Origin: VAZQ01 sp963753575
GTDB taxonomy: Bacteria; Pseudomonadota; Alphaproteobacteria; Rhizobiales; Xanthobacteraceae
Direction of reading: 5' to 3'
DNA: 64,000 nucleotides
Assembly: GCA_963753575.1 (NCBI GenBank)
Contig: CAVWCR010000005.1
Location: forward strand, 186,001-250,000
Shown: piece by piece, positions 34,953-43,317 of the stretch
Layout: every line of letters begins with the position of its first letter
Position numbering within the stretch: position 1 is the stretch's first letter
The notes under the pieces: generated by a model
Told to the model about the DNA's origin: nothing
The model's input: only the letters and a program-made list of their open reading frames with translations
The model's database searches: none
Program-made: the position numbers and the translations under genes

Positions 34953-36252
34953 CCGGCACGCCGGCTTTCTCGACCGGCATGGTGCGCGCGGCGCGACCTT
35001 TGTGTATGAGCCGCAGGTCAACGCCGCCCGCGCGGTCTCGGTCACCATGCCGGTGCGGCTCGCCTCCTGGAACACGAGCTATGGGCTGTTGCCGATCTTC
35101 GACATGAACCTGCCGGAGGGCGTGCTGCGTGCGCGGCTGACGGCGAGCTTCGCAAAGGCGGCGGGCAGTTTCGACGATCTCGATCTCCTGGCGGTCGTCG
35201 GCCGCGCCCAGATCGGCCGCGTTCGCTACTCGGCCGCGGACGCAGAACTGTCCGAGGACGTTCCGTTTCAGTCGATCGACGAGATCATCAAGGCCAGGCG
35301 TGGTGGAGAACTTTATGAGTATCTGTTGAGAAAGTTCGCCGTGTATTCTGGCCTCTCGGGCGTACAGCCGAAGGTCATGGTGCGCGGCTGGCAGGACCAG
35401 CCGCCGCCCGTCGCCGACCGGCAGTCGCACAGCTTTCGAAGCGCGACGCACATCGTGAAACTGTGGGAGGCCGCTGAGTTCCCTGAGCTCGCGGCGAATG
35501 AATATTTTTGCCTGTGCGCCGCCAGCAGGGCCGGTCTCATTGTTCCGAGGCTGCAATTGTCGGACAATGGCGATGCGCTCGTGATCGATCGTTTTGATCT
35601 CAAATCAGATGGCTGCTATCGGGGGTTCGAGGACTTTTGCGTTCTCAACGGGGTCGGGAGCGCGAAAAAGTACGATGGTGGCTATGAGACGCGACTATTT
35701 AGACGGACGCGTGAGTTTATCGATGTGGAGGGACGCAGAGCTGCATTGGAGCAGCTTTTCAGGCTGTTCGCGCTCAATTGCGCCATCCGCAATGGCGACG
35801 CACATCTGAAGAACTTCGGGATCGTCTATGATGACGTGATGGGTCAGGCGAGTCTGGCACCGGTCTATGACCTCGTGTGCACCAGCGCGTACATTCCCAA
35901 CGACGCCATGGCGCTGACTCTCAACGGCTCGACCAAATGGCCCGATAAGCGAGCACTTGTTACGCTTGCTCAGTCGCGCTGCGATATCGCGGCGAAGGAT
36001 ATCGAGCGAATTTTCGCGCAAGCCGCGGATGCGCTGTCGGACACGGAGGCCGACGTCAGGCACTATTTCAAGAATACGGCCGCCCATCGCGATGTCGGAG
36101 TTCGGATGCTCAACGCCTGGGAGGAGGGAATTCAATCAAGCCTGGGTCAATCCAAGCGCGGCGTGGCTGCCGCGATGACGGCAGTCAAGACGCATCCCGC
36201 GCCAAAGAAGCCAAAGAAAAAGCGCCGCCCGAAGGCGGCGCCTAAGCCTTGA
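34930..36252 (+). CDS. hipA: HipA-family Ser/Thr kinase toxin
   Basis: The 440-aa protein has an N-terminal HipA subdomain (about 1-105) and a kinase core. SGVQPKVMV (143-151) is the flexible P-loop-like segment, HIVK (174-177) carries the nucleotide Lys, VIDRFD (218-223) is the hinge region, NGDAHLKN (288-295) holds catalytic Asp290, and PVYDLV (311-316) holds the metal Asp. All key residues are present, so it should be an active kinase; E. coli HipA phosphorylates GltX and causes persistence. The C-terminus ends in a Lys/Pro/Ala-rich tail (about residues 425-440) whose DNA doubles as a terminator for the convergent gene. Confidence 0.92.
   Translation: MLRVWSDSRHAGFLDRHGARGATFVYEPQVNAARAVSVTMPVRLASWNTSYGLLPIFDMNLPEGVLRARLTASFAKAAGSFDDLDLLAVVGRAQIGRVRYSAADAELSEDVPFQSIDEIIKARRGGELYEYLLRKFAVYSGLSGVQPKVMVRGWQDQPPPVADRQSHSFRSATHIVKLWEAAEFPELAANEYFCLCAASRAGLIVPRLQLSDNGDALVIDRFDLKSDGCYRGFEDFCVLNGVGSAKKYDGGYETRLFRRTREFIDVEGRRAALEQLFRLFALNCAIRNGDAHLKNFGIVYDDVMGQASLAPVYDLVCTSAYIPNDAMALTLNGSTKWPDKRALVTLAQSRCDIAAKDIERIFAQAADALSDTEADVRHYFKNTAAHRDVGVRMLNAWEEGIQSSLGQSKRGVAAAMTAVKTHPAPKKPKKKRRPKAAPKP
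36213..36241 (-). terminator. Rho-independent terminator of the gentisate dioxygenase gene, inside hipA
   Basis: On the minus strand an 8-bp stem, GCGCCGCC with GGCGGCGC (36241-36222), closes a TTCG tetraloop and is followed by TTTTTCTTT (36221-36213). It lies 27 bases past the stop of the convergent minus-strand gene. On the plus strand it encodes the tail of HipA. Confidence 0.88.
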
Positions 36253-36268
36253 TGCCGTGGCCTGAGCG

Positions 36269-37483
36269 CTACTGCACGAGCTGGATCACCTTGCCGTCCT
36301 TGGCTTTGCCCTGCGCCCGGTACTGGCCGATGTTCTTAAGCAGCGCCGAGTCCGACACGGTGTAGAGGATGGCATTGCCCGTGCCCGTATTGGTGTGCTT
36401 GCGCCACACGAAATTGGGCACGACCATGATGTCGTTCTGCTCCCAATCGAAGGTCTGGCCGCCGATGTCGGTCTTGCCCTTGCCCTCGATCACCACGATG
36501 AACGTGCCGCAGGTCTCGCGCTTGGGCTGGGTCTCCTCGCCGGGGCGGATGAGCTGCGCCTGGTAGTTCAGCGTCGGGAATACCGGCTTGCCGGTCACCG
36601 GGTTGACGAGCTGCATCTGGATGCCTTCGAACGGATCGCCGACTTCCTTGGCCAGCCGTTCGAGCGCGGCGCGGATCTCTTCGCCGCGATAGTGGATATA
36701 CGGCGCCGGTTCATTGCCCCAGCCGCGTTGGTGCGAGACGAAGGTCGGAACGAGCCCGCCGTTGCCGTAGAGCCGTTCGGAATAGCCGTTTCCTTGCAGC
36801 GTGGCCTGGCTCTTGGCGTTGCTCGATCCGTTCGGCTTGAACTCCTGGTCGACCCAGGCGCAATCGAGGAACTCCATCAGCGGCCAATCCAGCATGTCGA
36901 TCCAGATCACCGGCTGGCTCGCTTCGTTGCCGTGATCGTGCCAGGTGCCGTTCGGCGTGAGGATGATGTCGCCGCGCGTCGCCTCGCAACGCTCGCCCTC
37001 GACGTTGGTGTAGCCGCCCTTGTCGGAGAGGATGGTACGGCTGGCGTTGGGCGAGTGCACGTGCGCGGGCGCGATGTCCCCCGGGTTGTAGATCGAGATT
37101 GCACACCGGATGGTGTTGGTCACCTGCAGGCGCCCGTTGAGGCCTGGATTGGTGAGCAGGATGCTCTGGCGGTCGGCGAATTCGATCGGCGGCACATCGG
37201 CCTTCGCGGCGATGGTCGAGAGGCGATCCAGGTAGGCCTTGTAGTCCTTCCAGCGCCAGCGATAGGCCGCGCTCTTCATCTGGTTCGCCGCGACGCGGCC
37301 GGTTGCCATCGAACCGGTGCCGGTCGCGCCGCCGGTGTCCGTGAACCACGGGCGCTGCGCCGGCGCGTTCATCTGGGTCCGGACCCAGATGTGCTCTTTG
37401 GCCGCGTCGGAGTTGATCTGTTCCATTAACTCACGCGCCTTGTTCGAAAGCGCTGGACGGACTGCTGGTTCCTGCAGGGTCAT
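36269..37483 (-). CDS. Gentisate 1,2-dioxygenase (bicupin)
   Basis: The 404-aa protein has two cupin domains. The first carries the Fe(II) motif APAHVHSPNASRTIL and NGTWHDHGNE (two His plus a later His); the second (about 300-390) has GDI/GEG-like turns but no His ligands, as in known gentisate dioxygenases. It opens gentisate to maleylpyruvate. An isomerase-like zeta GST is at 3534 and FAH-family hydrolases are at 30551 and 33688. The start at 37483 has AGGAGG nine bases upstream. The operon is closed by the terminator inside hipA, and an operator-like palindrome lies upstream. Confidence 0.87.
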   Translation of the reverse strand: MTLQEPAVRPALSNKARELMEQINSDAAKEHIWVRTQMNAPAQRPWFTDTGGATGTGSMATGRVAANQMKSAAYRWRWKDYKAYLDRLSTIAAKADVPPIEFADRQSILLTNPGLNGRLQVTNTIRCAISIYNPGDIAPAHVHSPNASRTILSDKGGYTNVEGERCEATRGDIILTPNGTWHDHGNEASQPVIWIDMLDWPLMEFLDCAWVDQEFKPNGSSNAKSQATLQGNGYSERLYGNGGLVPTFVSHQRGWGNEPAPYIHYRGEEIRAALERLAKEVGDPFEGIQMQLVNPVTGKPVFPTLNYQAQLIRPGEETQPKRETCGTFIVVIEGKGKTDIGGQTFDWEQNDIMVVPNFVWRKHTNTGTGNAILYTVSDSALLKNIGQYRAQGKAKDGKVIQLVQ

Positions 37484-37514
37484 GATGCTCCTCCTGATCG
37501 GCCGCGGCGAGACC

Positions 37515-37535
37515 GCCAATATTGGCCAATGTCAA
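37515..37535 (-). promoter_or_regulatory. Promoter/operator candidate of the gentisate dioxygenase gene
   Basis: Read on the minus strand, TTGACA (37535-37530) is followed by a perfect 12-bp palindrome GCCAATATTGGC (37526-37515), about 32 bases before the start codon. A repressor bound there would lie between the -35 and -10 boxes. No good -10 hexamer is evident, so the promoter is tentative. Confidence 0.45.
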
Positions 37536-37659
37536 TCTTAGCCACGCCCTCTTCGGGCCGGGCGCTCTAGCCAAGAGGTATAACGCCCCCGGAACGATTG
37601 CAACGGCGTGCCGGAGCGCGGAATCGCAGCACCCATGCGCGTTTGCGGCGGGTCGCCGA

Positions 37660-38439
37660 TCACGCCTTCAGGAAATCCGCCACCGCCTTGGTAAAGGCCT
37701 GCGGCTGTTCGAGGTTGGACAGGTGGCCGGCGCCTTCGAGCTTGACCATCTTGGCGCCCGGCACGTTTGATTGAATCATCTCCATGCCGGCGAGCGTTGC
37801 GTCCTTGGTGCCCACAATGCACAGGGTCGGCCGCGTCGTTCCGGGCAGGCCAGGCCGCAAATCGTAGTCGGAGAGTGCCTGCGCGCAGCCCGCGAAGCCC
37901 TTGAGCGGCGTCGTGCGGATCATGCCGCGCACCTTGTCGAGCACCGGCGCCTTGGTGGTCACGAAGTCGGGCGGAAACCAGCGGTTAACCGTCACGTCGA
38001 CCAGCGCCTCCATGCCTTTGGCAGCAGCGAGATCGATGCGTTCCTGCCATTGCTGCGCCGAAGCGGGCGTCGAGGCCGGTCCGCAATCGCACGCGACGAT
38101 GCGGTCGAAGCGCTCCGCGTGGCGTTGCGCCAGGAACAGCGCGGTCATGCCGCCCATGGAGATGCCGGCGAAATGCGCGCGCTTGATCGAAAGCGCATCC
38201 ATCAGCGCGACCACGTCGGCGGTGAGCATGTCGAAGGTGTATTTGCCGTCGGGCGCTTGCGTGCCGCCATGGCCGCGCTGGTCATAGCGCAGGATGCGGT
38301 AGTCGTTCTTCAGCCCCGCCACCTGGTCGTCCCACATCGCGAGATTGGTTATCAGCGAGTTGCTGAAGATCAGCCAGGGCGCGCCCTCGCGGCCGTCGAT
38401 CTGGTAGTTGATGCTGATGCCGTTGGCGTTGACTTGCAT
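37660..38439 (-). CDS. 3-oxoadipate enol-lactonase-like alpha/beta hydrolase (PcaD family)
   Basis: The 259-aa protein opens VNANGISINYQIDGREGAPW and has the PcaD-like pattern LRYDQRGHGGTQAPDGKYTF, nucleophile AGISMGGMTALFLA (GxSxG), acid in VGTKDATL and base His in EGAGHLSNLEQP. PcaD hydrolyses 3-oxoadipate enol-lactone in the ortho pathway. No pcaBC or pcaIJF genes are in the window, so it may instead act on another lactone or ester. A second alpha/beta hydrolase gene lies just upstream (14 bases apart), on the same strand. Confidence 0.85.
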   Translation of the reverse strand: MQVNANGISINYQIDGREGAPWLIFSNSLITNLAMWDDQVAGLKNDYRILRYDQRGHGGTQAPDGKYTFDMLTADVVALMDALSIKRAHFAGISMGGMTALFLAQRHAERFDRIVACDCGPASTPASAQQWQERIDLAAAKGMEALVDVTVNRWFPPDFVTTKAPVLDKVRGMIRTTPLKGFAGCAQALSDYDLRPGLPGTTRPTLCIVGTKDATLAGMEMIQSNVPGAKMVKLEGAGHLSNLEQPQAFTKAVADFLKA

Positions 38440-38453
38440 GTGATCCTCGGTGG

Positions 38454-39236
38454 CTATTTCTTGAAAAAGTCGAGCAGCAGCCGCAGCAGCGTCTTCGGCC
38501 CGGTCGTCGGCAGGAAGTGCCCGGCCTCTTCGATCAGCTCGAAGCGCGCACCCGGAATTTTCTTCGCGAGCTCTTCGGTGCCGGCCGGCGGCCGCACAGT
38601 GTCGTGCTTGCCGGCGACCACCATGGTGGGCACGATGACCTTTGGCAGCATGTAGATCATATTGGTCATCGCCAGCATGCGATGCGCGAGCCCGAAGCCG
38701 ACCGGATCGTTGGCGAGGTAGCGGCCGCGATAGGCCTCGTAGGCCGCATGGTCGCCGAGGTCGGGCGGATAGGACTTGTCGAGCGTGATCCCCATCACGC
38801 CGCGGATGCCGTCGCGCTCGGCCAGATCGGCGCGTTCATTGAGCGCACCCGCGCGGCTCGGGTCGACGCCCGGCGCCGGATTGCAGAGCACAATCGAGGC
38901 CACCTGGTCGGGATGGCGCTCCAGGAAGCGCAGCACCTGGGTGCTGGCGGCCGCCACGCACACGAAGTTGTAGGGCGGCTTGAGGTCGAGGTTCTTGAGC
39001 ACGCCTTCGAGGTCGTCGACCGCGTCGTCGTTGCTGAACTGCTGTCGCACCTTCTCGGACAGGCCGGCGCCGCGCTGGTCGTAGCGCAGCACGCGGAACT
39101 CACCGGCGAGCCCCGGCGCCACGCCGTCCCAGCTGTTGAGCGTGCCGCCCATCTCGTGCAGCAGCACGACCACGGGGCCGTGATCGCCGGCGAGCTGATA
39201 GTGAAGGCTTACTCCGTTCGCGGTCATCCAAGGCAA
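38454..39236 (-). CDS. Alpha/beta hydrolase-fold protein with altered nucleophile elbow
   Basis: The 260-aa protein has the fold, including VVVLLHEMGGTLNSW, LRYDQRGAGLSEKV, acid in VVAGKHDTVRPP and base His in EEAGHFLPTTGP. At the elbow it reads VCVAAASTQVLRFLE, with no GxSxG; a Ser is present but its flanking glycines are not. It may be a poor hydrolase, a non-hydrolytic member, or use the Ser in a changed turn. The TTG at 39236 is eight bases after AGGAGG, and that site abuts a compound palindromic element. It is directly upstream of the PcaD-like gene, probably in one operon. Confidence 0.83.
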   Translation of the reverse strand: MPWMTANGVSLHYQLAGDHGPVVVLLHEMGGTLNSWDGVAPGLAGEFRVLRYDQRGAGLSEKVRQQFSNDDAVDDLEGVLKNLDLKPPYNFVCVAAASTQVLRFLERHPDQVASIVLCNPAPGVDPSRAGALNERADLAERDGIRGVMGITLDKSYPPDLGDHAAYEAYRGRYLANDPVGFGLAHRMLAMTNMIYMLPKVIVPTMVVAGKHDTVRPPAGTEELAKKIPGARFELIEEAGHFLPTTGPKTLLRLLLDFFKK

Positions 39237-39248
39237 GGCGATGTCCTC

Positions 39249-39414
39249 CTAGTGTGGCGGTTCAGAAGTTCGCCATACCTGGTGGCTAGATCAGGAGCGA
39301 ACTTCTGAACCAAAGCCACACTAGCAACTCTATAAGTCCTAGTGTCCCTTTGATTCCGAAGTTCGCTCCAATCCGTTCCGCGAGTTCTGGCGAACTTCGG
39401 AATCGGGACACTAG
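39249..39414. repeat. Compound palindromic element, copy 1 (166 bp)
   Basis: Two hairpin units, each bounded by CTAG: the first has arms GTGTGGCGGTTCAGAAGTTCG and the near-complement CGAACTTCTGAACC...CCACAC; the second has ATTCCGAAGTTCG and CGAACTTCGGAAT. They are joined by CAACTCTATAAGTC (39325-39338). Copies 2 and 3 (44515 and 45763) have the same plan and almost the same linker. Confidence 0.9.
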
Positions 39415-39461
39415 ATTCGTCGCTCGATTAGAGCATGACGGGCGGGAGGGGAAGGGGGCGC

Positions 39462-40436
39462 TTACCGTCGTTTCTTGCCTGGCGCCGGGCCGGTGCGGGC
39501 AAAGCCCGGGATGCGTGCCAGCGCCGCCTTGAGCGGGTTAGCGACCCAGGCCCAGGTCATGAAGTCATTGTGACGCACGTCGTCGCCGACCGCCAGGAAG
39601 GTCACGCTGCCGGGGGTGAGCCGCGCGGGGAGCTTGGTCGCGAAGCCGACACCGCGGTCGGTCAGCATGCGCTGCAGCTCGGCATGCTCGGTGCGGGCAG
39701 CCTTGCCGTAGGCGGTGAAGAAGAATGCCGGCGGCCGCTTGGCCAGCCAGTCGGCGAACTTGTCGATCTCCGCGAACAGCCCGTCGAACAGCATGACGCC
39801 GTGCACGCGCTGATTGGCGCCGCCGACCGCGAGCGCAAAGGCAGTCGGGTTGTAGCCGCCGCTGTAGCCTGCGATGACCACCGGAGCCTGCTCGAACGCC
39901 GCGCGGGCGCGCGCATCGCCGTGCAGACGCGCGAGCTTTCCGACCGCCTCGTCCAGAAACTTGCCGAACACGCCCGGCTCCCAGAACCGGCCGCTCGATG
40001 AATCGAGCGCATCGACCGCGAACTGGGGCGCGACCAGCACCGCGTTGAGGCCCGACTGCTCGACCTGGCGTGGGATCTGCTGGCGGTTGCGCACGTCGCG
40101 CGTCAGCGTCGCCAGATTGCCGTGGAAGAACACCACGATCAGGGCGGGCCGGCGGATATCGAAGCCGCGCGGGATCGAAAGCAGCACGCGCTTGTCGCTG
40201 TAGGTCAGGTCTTCCCAGTAGACGCCGCCGCGCGGGGCGGTGTGGCCGCGCCGCTCACCGTTGAGCACGTCGAGAAACGTGATGTTCTTCTCAGGCACCG
40301 GCCCGCTGTAGGGGAACGGCGTGGTGTCGAAGGGCACCAGCTGGGTCTTCGTGACCGGCATCGGAGCCTGCGCGAATGCGGCGGTGGCGAAGAGGAATGC
40401 AAACGCTGCCGCGCATACGGATCGTAGGGTGGGCAA
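39462..40436 (-). CDS. Secreted alpha/beta hydrolase-like protein
   Basis: The protein of about 324 residues has a signal peptide (RSVCAAAFAFLFATAAFAQA) and a hydrolase-like domain: YWEDLTYSDKRVLLSIPRG, VVFFHGNLATLTRDVRN, the nucleophile motif VIAGYSGGYNPTAFA (GxSxG) and a late GDDVRHNDFMTWAW. I do not recognise a close family. A TTG at 40436, preceded by AGGGGGATC, gives the natural signal peptide; a GTG at 40568 would add 44 residues read from an inverted-repeat element and looks artificial. The basic end GPAPGKKRR is unusual for a secreted protein. The start lies inside the left arm of the repeat at 40423-40574. Confidence 0.68.
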   Translation of the reverse strand: MPTLRSVCAAAFAFLFATAAFAQAPMPVTKTQLVPFDTTPFPYSGPVPEKNITFLDVLNGERRGHTAPRGGVYWEDLTYSDKRVLLSIPRGFDIRRPALIVVFFHGNLATLTRDVRNRQQIPRQVEQSGLNAVLVAPQFAVDALDSSSGRFWEPGVFGKFLDEAVGKLARLHGDARARAAFEQAPVVIAGYSGGYNPTAFALAVGGANQRVHGVMLFDGLFAEIDKFADWLAKRPPAFFFTAYGKAARTEHAELQRMLTDRGVGFATKLPARLTPGSVTFLAVGDDVRHNDFMTWAWVANPLKAALARIPGFARTGPAPGKKRR

Positions 40437-40574
40437 AGGCGCGATCCCCCTGCACGCACTCTCCAATTGCACAACGCAGCGCCGCGCCCACCATGGCGGT
40501 GACGGTGGGAACGGCGCTGTGCCGTTCGCATGGCGAGATTCGTGCCTTTTGACCGCGCCTTTGCTCACCCTACG
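40423..40574. repeat. 152-bp inverted-repeat element (MITE-like)
   Basis: CGTAGGGTGGGCAAAGGCGCG at 40423-40443 pairs with CGCGCCTTTGCTCACCCTACG at 40554-40574, with one mismatch in 21. The interior has no gene. The CGTAGGGTGGG end also occurs at 21011. It separates the secreted hydrolase gene from the end of the 889-aa membrane protein gene and overlaps the hydrolase start. Confidence 0.88.
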
Positions 40575-40580
40575 ATCCCG

Positions 40581-43250
40581 TTACGACGCAGCGGCAGAAT
40601 GCGCCTGCTTCAACGGCAGAAGTACGGCAAAGAACGCCGGGATCGCGACCAGATAGGCCACGCCCGCGACCCAAAGGACAGCGGAGAGCCCGAACGAGGT
40701 TGCCACGATCGGCACCAGGGCCGCGCCGATGACCGAGAAGCAGCCGTTGATGCCCCAGGCCCACAGGAACATGTGCTGCTTGCCGAGCCGGCCGAGTGTC
40801 GTCATCGCGGTCGGCATCGGGAAGCCCATCAGGAACGCCGCCGGGAACACCAGCGCAAAGCAGAATAGGAGCCGCACCAGATACGGGAAGGTACCGATCC
40901 AGTCGAGCACGCGATCAAGCACAAGCCCGTAACCGATCAGGATCGCGCCTATCGCGACAAAGATCATCGGCATCACGCTGCGGGCGCGGTCGAGGAAACG
41001 CTCCGACACGAAGCTGCCGAGACCCGAGAACACCAGCATGCCGGTGATCAGGATCGAGGCCGACACGGTGGCGTTGCTGAGCGCCAGGATGAACTCGGAG
41101 ATGAGCCCGACCTCGACCATGATGTAGCCGGCGCCCAGGCAGGCGAAATAGATGATAGTGCGGAATTTGCCGGGGTTGTGGCTGAAGATCGTGCGCCAGC
41201 CGAAGATCACCGGCAGGATGACGAGCGACAGCGAGGTCAGGCACGCGATCGCGAGCGTCGCCCAGATCAGAAGGTAGCCCCATTCGTCCTGGAACAGTTC
41301 CAGCCGGTCGGTGACGCGATGCAGGTCGCCGGGCTTCACGTAGGCTGCGAAGTAGGGACGGTTGTTGGTGAGGAGGCGCGAGTCGAACACATAGGCGTTG
41401 GCGATCTCGTCCCAGCCGCCGTTGATGAGCCGGTTCCAGGCGAGCTGCCCCATCGTGGTTGCCGGCACCGCCGTCGAGCCTTCAGGCGGCGGCTCGCCGC
41501 CAGGCACGCCTTCCGGCGGCGTGCCCTCTGGGGGGGCGGATGGCTGGGTATCTTCCCCCGTCCCGAATATCTGCTCGCGGTAGTCGTCGAGCACGCGTGC
41601 GGTCTGCGTATCGTCGTACACGAAGCCCTTGGAGTAGATCTCGTCAAACGACATGGCGCGCGTATGCGCGCGCAGCTTCTCGGTTTCGGCGTCGGTGAAG
41701 CCGCCGCGCTTGAACAAGACGGTCGCGGTGGACAGATAGCTCGACGCCACGAAGAAGCTGTCCGCGATGTGCGCCGGATCGAGCTCGCGCGCGGCCGCCG
41801 CCATGGTGGCGTAGAGCTTGAGCACCGACTTCGGCGGCTCTTCCTTGTTCCACAGCGTCACCGACAGAACGCCACCGTCCTTGAGCGCACGCATGTAGCT
41901 GAGCATCGCCTCGCGCGTATAGGAGAACTTTTCCACGATCGCGAAGCCGCCCGGGTTCGAGAGGCCGGCGGAATTGGCCAGGCTCAGGTCGATGATGTCG
42001 TAGCGGTTGCTGGTATAGGCGAGGTAGAGCCGGCCGTCGTAGTCGATGACGCGGATCTTCGGATTGTTGAGAATGTCACCGGTGAAGTCGCGCAGTCCCT
42101 TGTCGGTGCGGAACGCGTTGAGCACCGCCGGATTGCCTTCCGCCACCGTCACCGTGTTGGAGCCGGAGCGCAGTGCGACCGAGGTCGAGATGCCGCCGCC
42201 GAACTGCACCACGAACGTGTCGGGCTTCTCCTTGATCAGGTACGGATAGATCATCGGCAGGAAGCGGTAGTAGGCGGTCTCCTCGGGTGGCAAATCGCGG
42301 ATGATGCCGATCGGGCCGTCGCCGTCGATGTACATGCCGAGGTAGGCGTTGGCCGGCATCTTCGGCAGGTTGAAGGCGGCGTTGTCGGAGAGGCCGGGGG
42401 CAAAATGCAGGTATGAGCTTGAGTAGACTTCGAGATAGCCGAATGGAGAAGCGCTCTCGTAGACGCGCTGGCTGTCGGGGAACTTGCGCGCGTAGGCGAC
42501 GCCCTTGTAGTCGGAGACCGCAAGCTTGCTGACGCCGAGCGTCGAAGGCAGCACAAAGTGCGCCGCGATTGTAGCGAGCGCCAACACGGCGAGCGCCGCG
42601 ATGCGGCCCGGGCGTCCGGTCGCGATCAGCCAGAATGCGCTGCCGGCAAACCAGAGAATGAGCGGAACCGCAATGAGATTGTCGGGCACCACGACATACA
42701 TCGCCAGCAGGAACGCAAGTCCGCACAGCCCGGCGCCGGTCAGGTCGGCGAAATAGACGCGGCCGAAAATCTTCTGCGCTTTCAGGAACACCGTGCCGAG
42801 GAAAAAGGCGCCGGCCAGGAACGGCAGCATGTAGAGCACGAAATTGGCGGCGAGCCGCCATTTCTGCATCGGGTCGGAAACAAGAAAGATGGCGTTGAAG
42901 GGAAGCTGCTGCGCTAAGAGGTTGGCCGCGACCGCGAGCGGCCCGAACAGGATGAGCGCGGCTGCGGCGACGCCGCGCCAATGGCGGTCGAACCATGCGG
43001 TGGTGACGCACATGATCGCGCTGGTCAGCCCGAAGCCGAGCATGGCGAGGCTCACCACCAGCGAGCCGAAATGCGCCCAGCTTCCGACCGAGAAGATCCG
43101 CATGATGCCGATCTGCAGCGCGATGACGGCGCCGGCGATCAGCGCGACCGAGAGGTAGAGCGATGACGATGGCGCGAGCGAACTGGCGGCTGGCGCGGCG
43201 GCCGTGCTTTGGATCAACAACCCATCGGGAGCGTGACTAACGTCGTCCAC
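40581..43250 (-). CDS. Spermidine synthase-like polytopic membrane protein
   Basis: The 889-aa protein has an N-terminal membrane domain (about residues 30-240, seven or more helices), a soluble Rossmann-like region (about 250-560; PDTFVVQFGGGISTSVAL and VTVAEGNPAVLNAF resemble spermidine-synthase methyltransferase motifs), a Pro/Glu/Gly-rich linker (PPEGTPPEGVPGGEPPPEG), and a second membrane domain (about 640-880). Such fusions are annotated as spermidine-synthase-like, but activity is generally unknown; the canonical catalytic Asp pair is not obvious. The start is a GTG at 43250 without a clear ribosome site. pcm lies 224 bases upstream on the same strand. Confidence 0.75.
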   Translation of the reverse strand: MDDVSHAPDGLLIQSTAAAPAASSLAPSSSLYLSVALIAGAVIALQIGIMRIFSVGSWAHFGSLVVSLAMLGFGLTSAIMCVTTAWFDRHWRGVAAAALILFGPLAVAANLLAQQLPFNAIFLVSDPMQKWRLAANFVLYMLPFLAGAFFLGTVFLKAQKIFGRVYFADLTGAGLCGLAFLLAMYVVVPDNLIAVPLILWFAGSAFWLIATGRPGRIAALAVLALATIAAHFVLPSTLGVSKLAVSDYKGVAYARKFPDSQRVYESASPFGYLEVYSSSYLHFAPGLSDNAAFNLPKMPANAYLGMYIDGDGPIGIIRDLPPEETAYYRFLPMIYPYLIKEKPDTFVVQFGGGISTSVALRSGSNTVTVAEGNPAVLNAFRTDKGLRDFTGDILNNPKIRVIDYDGRLYLAYTSNRYDIIDLSLANSAGLSNPGGFAIVEKFSYTREAMLSYMRALKDGGVLSVTLWNKEEPPKSVLKLYATMAAAARELDPAHIADSFFVASSYLSTATVLFKRGGFTDAETEKLRAHTRAMSFDEIYSKGFVYDDTQTARVLDDYREQIFGTGEDTQPSAPPEGTPPEGVPGGEPPPEGSTAVPATTMGQLAWNRLINGGWDEIANAYVFDSRLLTNNRPYFAAYVKPGDLHRVTDRLELFQDEWGYLLIWATLAIACLTSLSLVILPVIFGWRTIFSHNPGKFRTIIYFACLGAGYIMVEVGLISEFILALSNATVSASILITGMLVFSGLGSFVSERFLDRARSVMPMIFVAIGAILIGYGLVLDRVLDWIGTFPYLVRLLFCFALVFPAAFLMGFPMPTAMTTLGRLGKQHMFLWAWGINGCFSVIGAALVPIVATSFGLSAVLWVAGVAYLVAIPAFFAVLLPLKQAHSAAAS

Positions 43251-43317
43251 TGTATGCTACGTCCCGTTCTATTTAGGTGACTTGGTAAGTACGGACTATG
43301 ACTGCGGCACGGCGGAA

